Source: Semisulcospira habei
Lineage: Eukaryota; Mollusca; Gastropoda; Semisulcospiridae
Length of the DNA: 64,000 nucleotides
Assembly (NCBI GenBank): GCA_036245525.1
Contig: BTPG01000001.1
Location: 177,056,611 to 177,120,610 of the forward strand
Direction: 5' to 3'
Shown: positions 46,826 to 56,979 of the stretch, piece by piece
How positions within the stretch are numbered: the stretch's first letter is position 1
How the letters are laid out: each line of letters opens with the position of its first letter
The notes under the pieces: generated by a model
What the model saw: the letters and a program-made list of their open reading frames with translations, nothing else
Told to the model about the DNA's origin: nothing
Database searches by the model: none
Translations under genes and position numbers: made by a program

Positions 46826-47112
46826 ATGAGTGGTCTTGGTCCAAAGCTGAGAATCATACCAGTTGCGTGTCCAGTGACAGAGTTGAAAGATTTGGCTGAT
46901 GTACAGGATTTTGAAAAGGAAGGAGAGGTAGGGGAAGTGCATGGTTTTGAACTTGATTCAACTGGCATGTACAGGCGGAAAGTAATCGATGACATGAAGG
47001 ACGGAACAGAAAGACCAGTTCCTAAACTTGGTCAGCTGCGTGATGTTACTGTACCTGTTCCAGTAAATAACGTGCCCTACAACTTAATACATGTGGGAAA
47101 TAAGTGGGTAGT
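46826..47112 (+). pseudogene. Polinton gene J, copy 1, truncated by loss of the right end
   Basis: Starts MSGLGPKLRIIPVACPVTEL at an ATG after ataaaa. About 95 residues match copy 2 (through YNLIHVGNKWVV). After about 47112 the similarity stops abruptly and the frame runs into unrelated sequence until 47248. The proline linker and the C-terminal domain seen in copy 2 are absent. This marks the break that removed the right end of copy 1. Confidence 0.75.
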
Positions 47113-47820
47113 AGAGATACAAGATAGTACTTTACTTGGACCAATTTTTTTTGTCTTCATCTTTTCACGTTTTTTGATAACAAAACACTCGTGTGACGTC
47201 ACCTTTCATTTTTCCCGGATTCTAACTATTGTCTCTGTCAAAACCTAATCACACATTGTTAAAAAAAAAAAAAAATGATGACCATTACCAGTCGAGAATA
47301 GTACATTTCTGAGACCCATTGTCTTAAGTTGACCTTAATTAATTACTAATTACGGTCATTAAGGTCCACACTGTTGTTTCTCTCAAATCAAACCAAAATC
47401 TTTATAGTTCACTTTATAATAGACTAATGACTTTTTACACACCCCAAATAATTAGAAAATTACTCTCTATTGTCTCTCAATACTGCCAGAGTCGATTTCA
47501 GAAAAAACTCACATGCTCTGTCCCGCACATATCATTTCAGTTCACGCATGACAAGACTCAATGACAAGCCCTCTTTCAATGAGTTGGGTAAAAGCTTTAC
47601 AGCGCCATTCACACGTCACGCGTCAAAAGGTCTTTAGAAATGTGTTGTGCAGGGGGGACCGCTCAGTGCAAACAATATACAATTGGCTCTGTTTAAGCAT
47701 GACTCTGGAACATAACAAGTCAAATATACGTGCACACGCACAAGCACAGACACGTCAGTTGTAGACTAAGATAATTTAAGGGCAGTGCCAGATTGTCATA
47801 CAAGTTATATACACAGGCAT

Positions 47821-47883
<63 letters not shown>

Positions 47884-48091
47884 AACACACGCACATACGT
47901 ACATACTAACATAAACACGCATATACTGACTTGAATACATGAATGCAAACAGGTACACGACTTTTTTAATCAGCCCATGCGCGGACAAAAGCCTTTTTCA
48001 AGCATAATGGCTTGTTATGATAAAGCCATATTGTCAGCGTTATTCACTTAAACAGGACTGTGAGCAAATTTCTGATCATTACACCACGTTG

Positions 48092-48130
<39 letters not shown>

Positions 48131-48582
48131 ACACACGCACCTTCTACATAAAATAACATTTCATTTGGTATATACTGACAGAGACGATTTATAAGGAACA
48201 GATTTTTCTGTTAGCTAGCCTACCCTTTTACAGTAGACATTTATGCATACAATTCAGTACACTGTCCCCATTTCTTTTCATGCTATGCTTGACAAGAGAG
48301 GGTCTTCAGAAATTGTCGGGTAGGGGACAGCCCTGCGTGGGCATAATGGTTTGTTATTTCTTTTCATAACATATCTTTTAGAATTCTATGCAGACAGATT
48401 TCAATATGGTTAGGTCGTCGTAACTTGACTACAAAGATCTAAGTGCATTCATGTACACGGCGCTTTGAATCAACCCATACGTGGACAAAAGCCTTTGCGT
48501 TTCTATGTACACACCGTCTGTTGCTACTGGCTTTATCTGCGCAACCAGCACCCTGGTCAGGTCGGGACCAAGTGGAACTTTC

Positions 48583-48619
<37 letters not shown>

Positions 48620-48649
48620 TCGCACACACTGACACTCTAACAACACAGA
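47113..48649. other. Spacer between the two Polinton copies with microsatellites and internal repeats
   Basis: No gene. It contains (CA)n runs at 47828-47882, 48091-48126 and 48586-48617. Diverged direct repeats occur about 500-690 bp apart: 'cccatgcgcggacaaaagcctttt' (47976) and 'cccatacgtggacaaaagccttt' (48474); 'gtctttagaaatgtgttgtgcagggg' (47630) and 'gtcttcagaaattgtcgggtagggg' (48302). No inverted copy of either Polinton's left-end block is visible. Confidence 0.55.
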
Positions 48650-49153
48650 CACACATACACAACTTACCGGTTTTCAGAGCTGACGTCATACATCTCAACC
48701 GGCTAATAGTCCAATGAATAAATTATAACAAAAACAACCGGTCATTTTCAAACACTAACTGGCAAGAATAAGTCCGATCCGGCCATACCTGATCCTTTAA
48801 ATCTATCTTGGTCTTCCAAAATGTTATGCATATCTAATGAGCAACACCTGACGAGTCTTAACGCTACCCGACCAGACTTGTCGAGCAAGTTTTGTGAGCT
48901 CGGTTTTGTACACTATTGATTTTCAGTTGCCAGTGGGGTGACTGCGCACGACACCGCAATCTATTCATATGACATTTCAAGCCCACCAAATGAGTGCCAA
49001 CCGGCACTTGATAATAAACAACATGAGAAACAGGTTTTGTTAGGCAGGTAAACTTTCTGCTTTCATGTCTGTTATAGGAACTGGTTCAAACTAGAATAGC
49101 TTTATTGTCAGTCTTTCGAATATAACCCAGCCCACAGCAACGCGCCACCAAAC
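48650..49153. promoter_or_regulatory. Left terminal region of Polinton copy 2
   Basis: Non-coding. Shares with 30085-30420 the phrases accggt, cagagctgacgtcat, aaaatgttatgcatat, and attgattttcagttgc in the same order, so it is the element's left end or subterminal region. The exact terminus and any inverted repeat cannot be set without the right end. Confidence 0.55.
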
Positions 49154-49628
49154 ATGAATATGGATTTTGGTGAAAATGCAATGAGACGTCATGCGACTCT
49201 CGGTAAGCAGTTTAGTGCTTGTGAAATGAAAAATGCCAAGTATGTGCGAAAATTGGAACTACAGACAGAGAAAATACAGAAGTTGAAAAATAATTATACA
49301 GAACATATGAATAATGAAACAAAATTTGTGGATTTGCTTCTAAAGTATGAACGTAATAATGAGGTGTTTCCAAATGTGCAAAAACAGTATGCTGCATTTG
49401 CAGAAAAAAAAAGAAAAATTTATAAGAGATGTTGTCCGAGAAGAGGACAAGGTGAAATCTATTGAAAAGGATATACAGATGAATACAAATACAGCAGCAG
49501 CAATTTTTGCTCAAATGGAAATATTAGAAAATAGCACCTCAGTCAAAGAAATGCGTACATCTATGGCACAGAGAAAAAAAGAAATAGAGATGCAACCACA
49601 AGTGGTATCAATGGATACAACGGAGTAG
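49154..49628 (+). pseudogene. Polinton gene K, coiled-coil protein, frameshifted, only in copy 2
   Basis: Starts MNMDFGENAMRRHATLGKQF. Both halves are rich in Lys, Glu and Gln with long helical stretches (KLELQTEKIQKLKNNYTEHM in the first frame; VREEDKVKSIEKDIQMNTNT in the second). The break lies in an A-run near 49403-49412 (gcagaaaaaaaaaga), a typical slippage site. The frames together span about 157 codons. The matching place in copy 1 (30420-30727) is too short to hold it. A coiled-coil scaffold or regulator is a guess. Confidence 0.55.
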
Positions 49629-50460
49629 TTTCACAGTGCTAGGCTGCTTACTGAGAACGGAAATTTAAGCGGTTACATTGCTCTCGGCTTTGTACATACC
49701 ATCAAATTTTACACACCACAGAATATTTTTATCTTAGTGTGGTGTGTTGGAAAATCACTTTCACAATGGTATGCGTTTTCACAACGCAGCCCGGGAGTGC
49801 CATGTTCGAGTGTTTTTCCTAGGGTTGTACCACAGCTCAGCACACGGACACACACACACAAACCACATCTGAGAGCACACATTTGGATTTTGAACATGTG
49901 GTCTTTGGTACATATAGGTGACCACGAAAATTTTTCATCTACAATGAGCTGTCAAGGGTATATGACCTTTCTGATGAGACTAATTAAGTCGAAACAGCTC
50001 CCCCGCCCTGGCTCAAAGGTAAGTGTTCCATTTTTATTTTACTTGTCTGTAACTGTGTATCCAGGCTTTTGAAAACTTATCTCAGGCTGTATGTGGTGCG
50101 GCACAGGCCATGTGTGATAACTAGTATGTTACATCTGATGTTTCATTTGGCCCTCACTTGGCCAGGTTGTGATTTATAATTTACTGCAAAGCCAATAATC
50201 GCCAATACTGTGTCAGGTTTGTTTGCGTAAAAGGACAGGGTTATTGTACATGACATTACAATTGAAATCTGTGAAACATGTCATTTATAAGCCCACTGAG
50301 AGAGACACAATATTGGTCTGGGGTAAACTCAAAAACTATTGGCTACATTTTGCTGATTGGTGCAAACGTATAAAATTACTATTATTGTACTTCCTAGAAA
50401 ACATGATTTTGCTTGATAACAATTTTTGTTTTTTGTTTTAATTTTTTAATTACATTATAA
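49629..50460. other. Non-coding leader before gene A, copy 2
   Basis: No convincing gene; the short open frames have no similarity to copy 1. It contains a splice-donor-like aaaggtaagt (50016-50025), which copy 1 also has before gene A, and ends in an A/T-rich tract next to the ATG. Confidence 0.5.
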
Positions 50461-50973
50461 ATGAACCCTGATGAAATCTTTCTATTGAATGATATCAATG
50501 CTGTAGAGAACAAAGACTTAGGCTCCAAAAAACAGCGGCTTTTGTCTGTGATTGTCTCAGGCAAATCAAAGGCTTATCTGGGTAGACAATACATGACAGA
50601 GGATATTGAATCTCTAAGCTCTGACGAACTAATCAAGCTTCATTCAAAATATGAGAACCACATTGCCTCACTAATGACACGTGATTTGAGTCGATCTCTT
50701 GTATGCCTATACACAAAAGCAGTGAGTCACTTTCTACCTGTGGATTGTGACAGTCTATCACATGACCTTGAAAGTAATCCTATTGTTTCAAGTTCAATTG
50801 GCAAATTAGCATGCGTCATGTTTTACAAGTTTGGAAATTACCTTGCTCCTGTCGTAACCCTTCTTGTTACCGGGAGTCATATTGATTTTTCAAAAATAAA
50901 TTTTCTAGAGAAAGAAAAAGAAGGATCAAATGGACGAGAACAAGATGACTACACAACAGAATTGATTGATTGA
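50461..50973 (+). CDS. Polinton gene A, copy 2 (stop lost, reads into SINE)
   Basis: Counterpart of 30728-31195. Starts MNPDEIFLLNDINAVENKD and keeps YLGRQYMTEDIESLS, ENHIASLMT and the hydrophobic GNYLAPVVTLLVTGSHIDF. At the position of copy 1's TGA this copy has CGA, so the frame runs on through the overlap with gene B and into the SINE at 50962, ending at 50973. The true protein probably ends near 50936. Conservation over both copies supports a real gene; function unknown. Confidence 0.68.
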   Translation: MNPDEIFLLNDINAVENKDLGSKKQRLLSVIVSGKSKAYLGRQYMTEDIESLSSDELIKLHSKYENHIASLMTRDLSRSLVCLYTKAVSHFLPVDCDSLSHDLESNPIVSSSIGKLACVMFYKFGNYLAPVVTLLVTGSHIDFSKINFLEKEKEGSNGREQDDYTTELID

Positions 50974-51338
50974 TTGTACATTGCTTAACGTCCCGACAGC
51001 AACAAGGCTTTCTCAGGACGTGCCTGCACTGCTTGTGAAAAAAAACAAAACAGAACATTGAATGTATGTCGCCAGCCGAAATACGTTAAATAAACCTAAC
51101 ACATAAATAAAGCTAAGACCATTTAGCAACACACATCCAATATCAAGAGCTACAGGCAGTGCAGACAGTAGGGAGAGTTTTTAAAAGGCAAATACAGGTG
51201 AATGGACAAAGGGTAGACAGAAACACATGCCCCAGAATAGAGAGAAAAACCCACCCTGTGGGGCTGACCAGGGTGACCCTGGGAACTAAAAAATACCTAA
51301 CCCCACCCAAGTCCCCCAGGGCAGACCCGGGTGGGGTA
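50962..51338 (-). mobile_element. SINE-like element, copy 4 (in Polinton 2 gene B)
   Basis: 377 bp, same orientation as 28108-28499. Target duplication actacacaacagaa (50948-50961, 51339-51352). Confidence 0.88.
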
Positions 51339-51407
51339 ACTACACAACAGAACCCGGACCCTGTTTTGACACAGGTTCAAACTGTGACTAAGGCTAAAAG
51401 TCCAGGC

Positions 51408-51459
51408 CCGCCGTGAGATGGCCTTAGTCGCCTGCTCGGCGTTAAACCCAAATAACTAA
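51408..51459 (+). mobile_element. 52-bp retroposon tail insertion
   Basis: The sequence gagatggccttagtcgcctgctcggcgttaaacccaaataactaa (quoted here in shortened form only by its landmarks gagatggccttag and gttaaacccaaataactaa) is absent from copy 1 and is flanked by the 14-bp duplication ctaaaagtccaggc (51394-51407, 51460-51473). The (aact)-type end resembles 3' ends of invertebrate LINEs and SINEs. Confidence 0.78.
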
Positions 51460-51891
51460 CTAAAAGTCCAGGCCGCATTGAGGCTGGTAAAAGATTAGCC
51501 GAATATAACAGACAAAAAAAATTACAGCTTCAAGCGCAAACAGAAAAGACTCATGTGTCTGACCAGGCGTCACTACCGTTAGGACCGTCAGGACTGACAC
51601 CGACAGGACATCCTCATCAAAGTGAAAGACAAACAACTAAGCCTGACCCCCGCCCTGACCCCGAACCTAAAAACAACAAAATATATAGTTGCCGGATTTG
51701 TTGCCGGATTTGGTTACGTAGGTTATCAATTATATAAAAAATACAAACCACAGACTCGTACAGTGTCCAAAAAATCAGACACTCCAAAAACAAAACCAGA
51801 AGTCTCCACATTACCAGTAACACCCAAAGCCGTTGACCCATTTTATATGCAGTAAATAAAAATATTATTTTAATTTTTATTGCCTTAGAAA

Positions 51892-52084
51892 ATGAGCGAC
51901 ACAAAGTGGATTAGCAGTAGCGTATTCTATGCTGGGAAAAAATCTACTCAAAATGAAATCAGCAGACCTCAGTAGACTCAATTTTGAAGACAGCGCTAAG
52001 CTAATTGTAGTTGTAACAGCGTCGATTGCGACAAAAGACTTTCTCGTTAAGCAGGGAATTATTCCCGAAAATGTTTCTATGTAA
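51892..52084 (+). pseudogene. Polinton gene C, copy 2, N-terminal deletion
   Basis: Compared with copy 1 about 38 bp are missing after the fourth codon, removing the first hydrophobic segment and shifting the frame. The rest remains readable from an internal ATG at about 51929 (MLGKNLLKMKSADLSRLNF) to the natural end GIIPENVSM. Probably inactive. Confidence 0.65.
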
Positions 52085-52095
52085 ATAAAAATAAT

Positions 52096-52530
52096 ATGGC
52101 GACGATAGCTATTATGATTGGTGGGGCTATGGTCAATGCATTGGCTTTCAGTGGCTCTAATTATCTCTTTTCAAAAATGGGTAGAGAAGAATCTGCAGAA
52201 GAAATGAAACGTCACAATGAAGCGTCTGAGAAACTTGCTCAAGCCCAGCAGGATTATGAAAAGAATAGAATTGAGAAACTTGATTTCATCAATGAAAAAC
52301 TGAGGCTAGAAGGCCACGCACAGCATACGTTTTCAAATACAGACGAAGCAATCAGGGAATATTTTCTTGTCACGGGTGAAGACATGACCATTCCAAAACC
52401 AAAAATAAGTGACTATTACAAACCAAGCACACAACAAAGAAACAGGGAGATAATCTTTGTTCTAGTGGGAATGACATTTGTTTATTTTACAGGAGTTTTC
52501 ATTGCTAGAAAAAATGGCAGCCGAAAATAA
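52096..52530 (+). CDS. Polinton gene D, coiled-coil membrane protein, copy 2
   Basis: Complete 144-residue frame. Hydrophobic N-terminus (ATIAIMIGGAMVNALAFSG), charged coiled-coil-like region (EESAEEMKRHNEASEKLAQA), RLEGHAQHTF and a C-terminal membrane helix (IIFVLVGMTFVYFTGVFIA), ending KNGSRK. Its last 17 bases overlap the integrase start in another frame, so the two genes may be translated from one message. Likely original arrangement; copy 1 has a fusion created by loss of one A. Confidence 0.72.
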   Translation: MATIAIMIGGAMVNALAFSGSNYLFSKMGREESAEEMKRHNEASEKLAQAQQDYEKNRIEKLDFINEKLRLEGHAQHTFSNTDEAIREYFLVTGEDMTIPKPKISDYYKPSTQQRNREIIFVLVGMTFVYFTGVFIARKNGSRK

Positions 52531-53479
52531 ACTATCAAAAATATATTACTCTCCATCAGGGTATTGGAAAGGAGCAACCGCTATTGAAAAATTACATGCT
52601 GCTGTGGGCGGAGATATAACACTCAATCAGGTCAAGCAATGGTTACAGAGACAAGCAATTTGGCAGATATATCTCCCTGCTCCAAGAAAGATAACAAGGC
52701 CTCATTTTGAGAACACAACACCAAATGACACACACCAAATGGACCTCCTGTTCTTACCACATGATACAATAAGAAAGAAACGATACAAGTATGCACTGAC
52801 TGTTGTAGACATTGCTTCAAGGTATAAAGACGCTGAACCCATATCTGACAAAACAGCCAGTACAGTTGCTACTGCTTTATCAAAGATATATAGTCGAGGC
52901 CCTTTAAGATACCCCAGACTAGTGCAAGTTGATGATGGATCAGAATTCAAAGGTGCAGTTAATCAGTTATTTGCTAAGCATGGCGTACTGGTCAGACGCG
53001 GTATTCCAGGTGTACACAGATCACAGGCAATTGTAGAAAACTTTAACAAACAATTATCAGAGAGACTTTTCAGCTATCAATATTCTAAGGAACTTATGCA
53101 TGACACCCGTAACACTGAATGGGTAAAGAGATTACCACATGTGATAAAAGCAATGAAAAATGAAGGACATCCTAAGCCTGCTGATGCTATTAAATTGAAA
53201 ACAATTACAGAGCCAAAAACAGGACCAACCCCAGTACCAGACACAAGTTTATTTACTAAACAGGTAAGATATCTATATCAACCAGGTGAAGCTGAAAATG
53301 ACATAAAGCGCAGAGCGACAGACCCCATCTGGTCTACATCCATTCATAATATAAAAAAAATAATTCCCGGTCCTGACGCAACAATATATTACCTGTATGA
53401 CCCTGCGCCCCAGAGGGCATTTGTCAGAGAAGAATTACAGATTATTCCCCCAGACACCATTACTCATTTCAGTAACTAA
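52514..53479 (+). CDS. Polinton integrase (DDE, rve-type), copy 2 (intact)
   Basis: 321 residues from the ATG at 52514 (MAAENKLSKIYYSPSGYWKG). An N-terminal helical region (GDITLNQVKQWLQRQAIWQI) leads into the core: HQMDLLFLP, VVDIASRYKDAEPIS, VDDGSEFKGA, and QAIVENFNKQLSERLF, carrying the Asp, Asp, Glu triad. The C-terminal region (QVRYLYQPGEAENDIKRR, PIWSTSIHNIKKI) has the basic, beta-rich pattern of a DNA-binding or chromo-like tail. Its last 45 bases overlap the polymerase's end on the other strand. No breaks seen; it may still be functional. Confidence 0.9.
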   Translation: MAAENKLSKIYYSPSGYWKGATAIEKLHAAVGGDITLNQVKQWLQRQAIWQIYLPAPRKITRPHFENTTPNDTHQMDLLFLPHDTIRKKRYKYALTVVDIASRYKDAEPISDKTASTVATALSKIYSRGPLRYPRLVQVDDGSEFKGAVNQLFAKHGVLVRRGIPGVHRSQAIVENFNKQLSERLFSYQYSKELMHDTRNTEWVKRLPHVIKAMKNEGHPKPADAIKLKTITEPKTGPTPVPDTSLFTKQVRYLYQPGEAENDIKRRATDPIWSTSIHNIKKIIPGPDATIYYLYDPAPQRAFVREELQIIPPDTITHFSN

Positions 53480-56400
53480 CTCATCGATTAATTCATCAAC
53501 CAGTTTATCAGCTATTTCTTCAGATAACTTGAGCCTGTAATGACCTGGTGCATAAGCTTTTTCCTTACTGTGAAACACACGTTTCGTGTCTCCAACTGCA
53601 AGTGACTTCTTATGTGTTTGAATCATTTCAAGATTATGTTTATTTGATCTCAGTGACTTGTTTGGATAATCAGGCATTAATGCACCATCTAATACTTGCT
53701 TATAATGTTCATGGCGAATGTCTTTATTTTTTATCGCTGTTTTCTTGATACCTTTGGCTTTGGACTGACTACCTTTTTGGTGCAGTATAGAATACATTTT
53801 TGATCTCAGACCAACGTACTCAACTATAGGCACACCATTCAGTTCATCCTTAAACTTTCCAGGCACTTTCTTATTCTGTGTGCTAAACAGCGGGTGGTCT
53901 TTAGGGTAGTCAGACGTGTCATACATGTGTAACTCTGTTTTCATGTCTTCATAAAAGTCTTCAGTAGGCACGTCTATGATCATAGAGTCAGTGTCAGTGT
54001 ATAACAGACGACACTCAGGATACTTTGGTTTGAAGTAATCATAATAAAATTCAAGCATCAACAGTTTTGATAACTCAAGTATTGCCATACCAATGAATAC
54101 TGGCTTATCCAGTTTGACAATCTTTTTTTTGAGTGACACTGCATACAATGATGAATGAAACTCTTTATACCCTGTGTACTGTGGCTTACCTGTAAGTTTA
54201 ATTGCACCCGATTCAGTTGTGACAAGTCTCACATCTTTGCGGTGATGAGGATTTTCCATTGTCTTTCCAAAACAGGCATTGTTCATAAGCTTAAAGAAGT
54301 CTTTGTCAAATGCAGTGTTGCCGTCCCTGGCACGCAATGTTGTGTTTTTCATTATGTAATCTTTCATGAAAGCACTCTGATCAAATTGAATACCCCTGTG
54401 AACTTTCTTTAATACTAACCCATGTCTGATGTAAAACTGTAACAAGCGATAGTGGCAAACGTAATTGAATTTGTCATTCAAATTTGGCACAAGTTTGGTG
54501 TCTTCTTTTTTACCCGTCATACTCATTTTCTCAACTGCTAATGGATAATCATTGTGGTAATCGTGTAGATGGTGTGGGTACTCTAGGTCGACTTCAAAGA
54601 TCCAACCCTTTGCGTCGTTTCGGTCATGACTCATAATATTGTTAGTTATGTCTGTTATGTCATACTGTGACAAATCATGCAGACAAAAGTTTTTCAAGGG
54701 CAATAACTCATACATTGCGAACCCATACAAATTGTTCGCGTCAAGGTACGTAATGAATGACCTTGACCTCGAGGGGTCAAACCCCCGGCCAAGGTCAACA
54801 TGACCGTCCAGATATTTATTGTTGGCTCTGGCATAGTTGTTTGAAGCTATACTAATGCCTCCCCTCAATCCACGTTCCACCATTTCGCCCATCGTACGAT
54901 CAGACAACAGGTCTATAGATATCTTACTGGATTTCAAAAATGCATCCCATGTCATGCCAGGACTAGTTATGTAGCAGGCTGGGTCAAGTCTGTAGTGCAA
55001 CAAACCCTTCTCACGGTAACTTTCAAATACATCTGCTAGCAAGCAAACGTCAGCCTTTAAGTACTGGTCATGGTAATCACCAATTGTCTGACATCCTAAT
55101 TTACCCCATGCATCAAGTGCGTGTTGATATTCAGAGTCAGAAATGCCTTTTCCAGTTAGTGTAGAATAAAATTTCTCTTTTGGTGGCAGTCTTGTTTCCT
55201 CAAACACAACCCAGTGATCAATGTACTCATATGGATAGACACCTTTCTTAATCAAGTCTGGCTCAAAATATTTACTCGTTATTGGATACTCAGTCAGTCC
55301 TTCTGCAAGACTAGAAGACCTAAAGACAAATGTTGCATGGAGTCATAAAATGCTAATTTATCTAACCTAAAAGTCAAGTATTTCTCAGTTGTCTGGGCAA
55401 TGCAACTTATGTTTTTGTAAGACTCATCCACAGCCTGCATGATAATGTGTGAATCATATCCTTTGAGATTGTGGAAAAAGATTGGTAACTTATATGTCTT
55501 GGGATCTGTTTTTAATAATAAGTTACAATTGTTATGTGCAGCGCCTCTGTAACGTCCAGTTATGTGATCGTGGTCACGAACTTTATCACCCCCTAAAGGC
55601 TGTTCACAAATCCAACACGTCTCAGCTGTATCAAATTTTAGTTTGTCTTCTTCTGTCATCACCAAAGGCATCTGACATGTTGTGAGATATTGTACTACCT
55701 GACTATACAGATGTCTCATTTCTGTTAAAAACAGACATGCTGCATTTTCCCCTCTGTATATAACAGGTTCTGAATGCAAACCGTCTGACCTAACAAGAAT
55801 ATAACCAAAAGAACACACCACTTGGTCACTTAGTTTTATAGTCTTTGGTAATGACTCTGGAACAGGACCTTCATACGGAACAACCAGTGATTCAAAATCT
55901 GCATATACTACAAAAGGCAGCTTTTGCTGATTCCCATAGTTCTTAAAATACACTTGACTACCAGGCTCTGGATACTTAAGTACAGTTTGTATGTCATCAG
56001 CTGACCTGCAGTGTTGGACGTGTTTGTGCGCTACGTTTATGGAGGAGAATCTTTGTAAACATCTTTTACACACTTCCTGTTTCCTACCATATTTTGATAC
56101 ATGATTATGAATTAGACGTGACATACTCCTGATAATTGTGTAGTGAAAGTTATTGTCATCACCGACAGGGCCGATTAGCAACATGTCAACATGTTTATCT
56201 TCTGACTGACCGTAGGTTGGAGCCAGTGGGGACACTCTAATTGGTTGTAACTTGTTCTCAGACTCATTATCCCACACATACACATTTACAGATATACCTG
56301 GATTTAGTTTTTCAAACAAGTCTATGTCTTCCATTTTAACAGGGAACTCAATGCCACTGAAGTTGAGTTCATTTACAAATTTGGTGTAGTTAGATACACG

Positions 56401-56937
56401 TTCAGGTTTTGACTTTACAAAGTGTAGTTTAGCAAGCACACACCACATGAAACAATAGTTGTCATTGTTCTGTATGTTGACGACAGCCTTCTTGTTTGCT
56501 ACTTCTGTTGGCAGTGGCAACCATGATTTACCTAATATGGGATGATACCTAGACTGCTTTAGTTGTAGTTCATGTACATGTCCTTCGTGCCAGCCAGACC
56601 CCTTCATTTTTGCACTGTCAATTGCCTGGAGGAAGTCAGGTAATAGTCTGTCTCTAAACACGTTCTCCAATTCTCTTCTTGTGTTAACAGTGTGTTGTCT
56701 TGTTGATATGTACGACACAATTAATTCACCGTCCACCCTAGTGAATTCGATTTTTGCAACAATCTGAATCTTAACACTGCCTGTGATAAGATTTTGTTGT
56801 ATGACAGAAAAAGAGTTTTCTATTGATTCATAAACATTGTTACTATTAGATATAGGCAAGTCTGTTGTGTGAAACACGTTTCTTAAACCAGATGGGCCAG
56901 GGTTTGATGGGCCTGGGCTTTGTGAATTGTCCGTCAT
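53435..56937 (-). pseudogene. Protein-primed family B DNA polymerase, copy 2 (one frameshift)
   Basis: About 1,160 codons in two frames (56937-55294, 55255-53435). N-terminal domain of unknown fold; a Cys/His zinc-finger-like cluster (CKRCLQRF-...-H-...-HC, residues about 265-285); exonuclease motifs VVYADFESLVV and FFHNLKGYDSH; between them CWICEQPL ... DHDHITGRYRGAAHNNCN, an endonuclease VII/HNH-like insert. The polymerase part has TYLDANNLYGFA (A), KLMNNACFGKTMEN (B) and YTDTDSM (C), all intact. One base is missing near 55300, opposite the uninterrupted SLGLASLADGLT stretch of copy 1. Each copy breaks at a different place. Confidence 0.9.
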
Positions 56938-56979
56938 TTTTATTTGACCGACAAAATAATAAAATTAAAAATATTAACG

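Larger units (their letters stand above)
30085..47112 (+). mobile_element. Polinton (Maverick)-like DNA transposon, copy 1, heavily broken
   Basis: About 17 kb including later insertions. It carries a retroviral-type DDE integrase, protein-primed family B polymerase, packaging ATPase, probable major capsid and penton-like genes, plus small and membrane-protein genes. The left 350 bp matches 48660-49000 of copy 2 (both contain accggt...cagagctgacgtca and tttcaaaatgttatgcatat-like phrases). The match with copy 2 stops at about 47112 inside gene J, and no right terminal repeat follows, so the right end is lost. An I-type LINE, two SINEs and a CR1 tail interrupt it. Old copies of this kind descend from virus-like elements of animals. 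Confidence 0.85.
50930..51855 (+). pseudogene. Polinton gene B, copy 2, interrupted by a SINE and a 52-bp retroposon tail
   Basis: Starts at the ATG 50930 (MDENKMTTQQN). After ten codons a SINE (50962-51338) intervenes. The gene resumes (PDPVLTQVQTVTKAKSPG), is interrupted by a 52-bp insertion (51408-51459), and resumes again with RQKKLQLQAQ. The second half, in the +1 frame as in copy 1, carries the membrane helix (YIVAGFVAGFGYVGYQLYKK) and ends in PFYMQ at 51855. The Pro-rich linker differs from copy 1 (PDPRPDPEP here). Function unknown. Confidence 0.6.

Noticed and set aside
47195..47205. tgacgtca at 47195 as the right terminal repeat of Polinton copy 1
   Set aside because: Only the 8-bp palindrome matches; the flanking left-end sequence (accggt, cagagc) is absent in inverted form.
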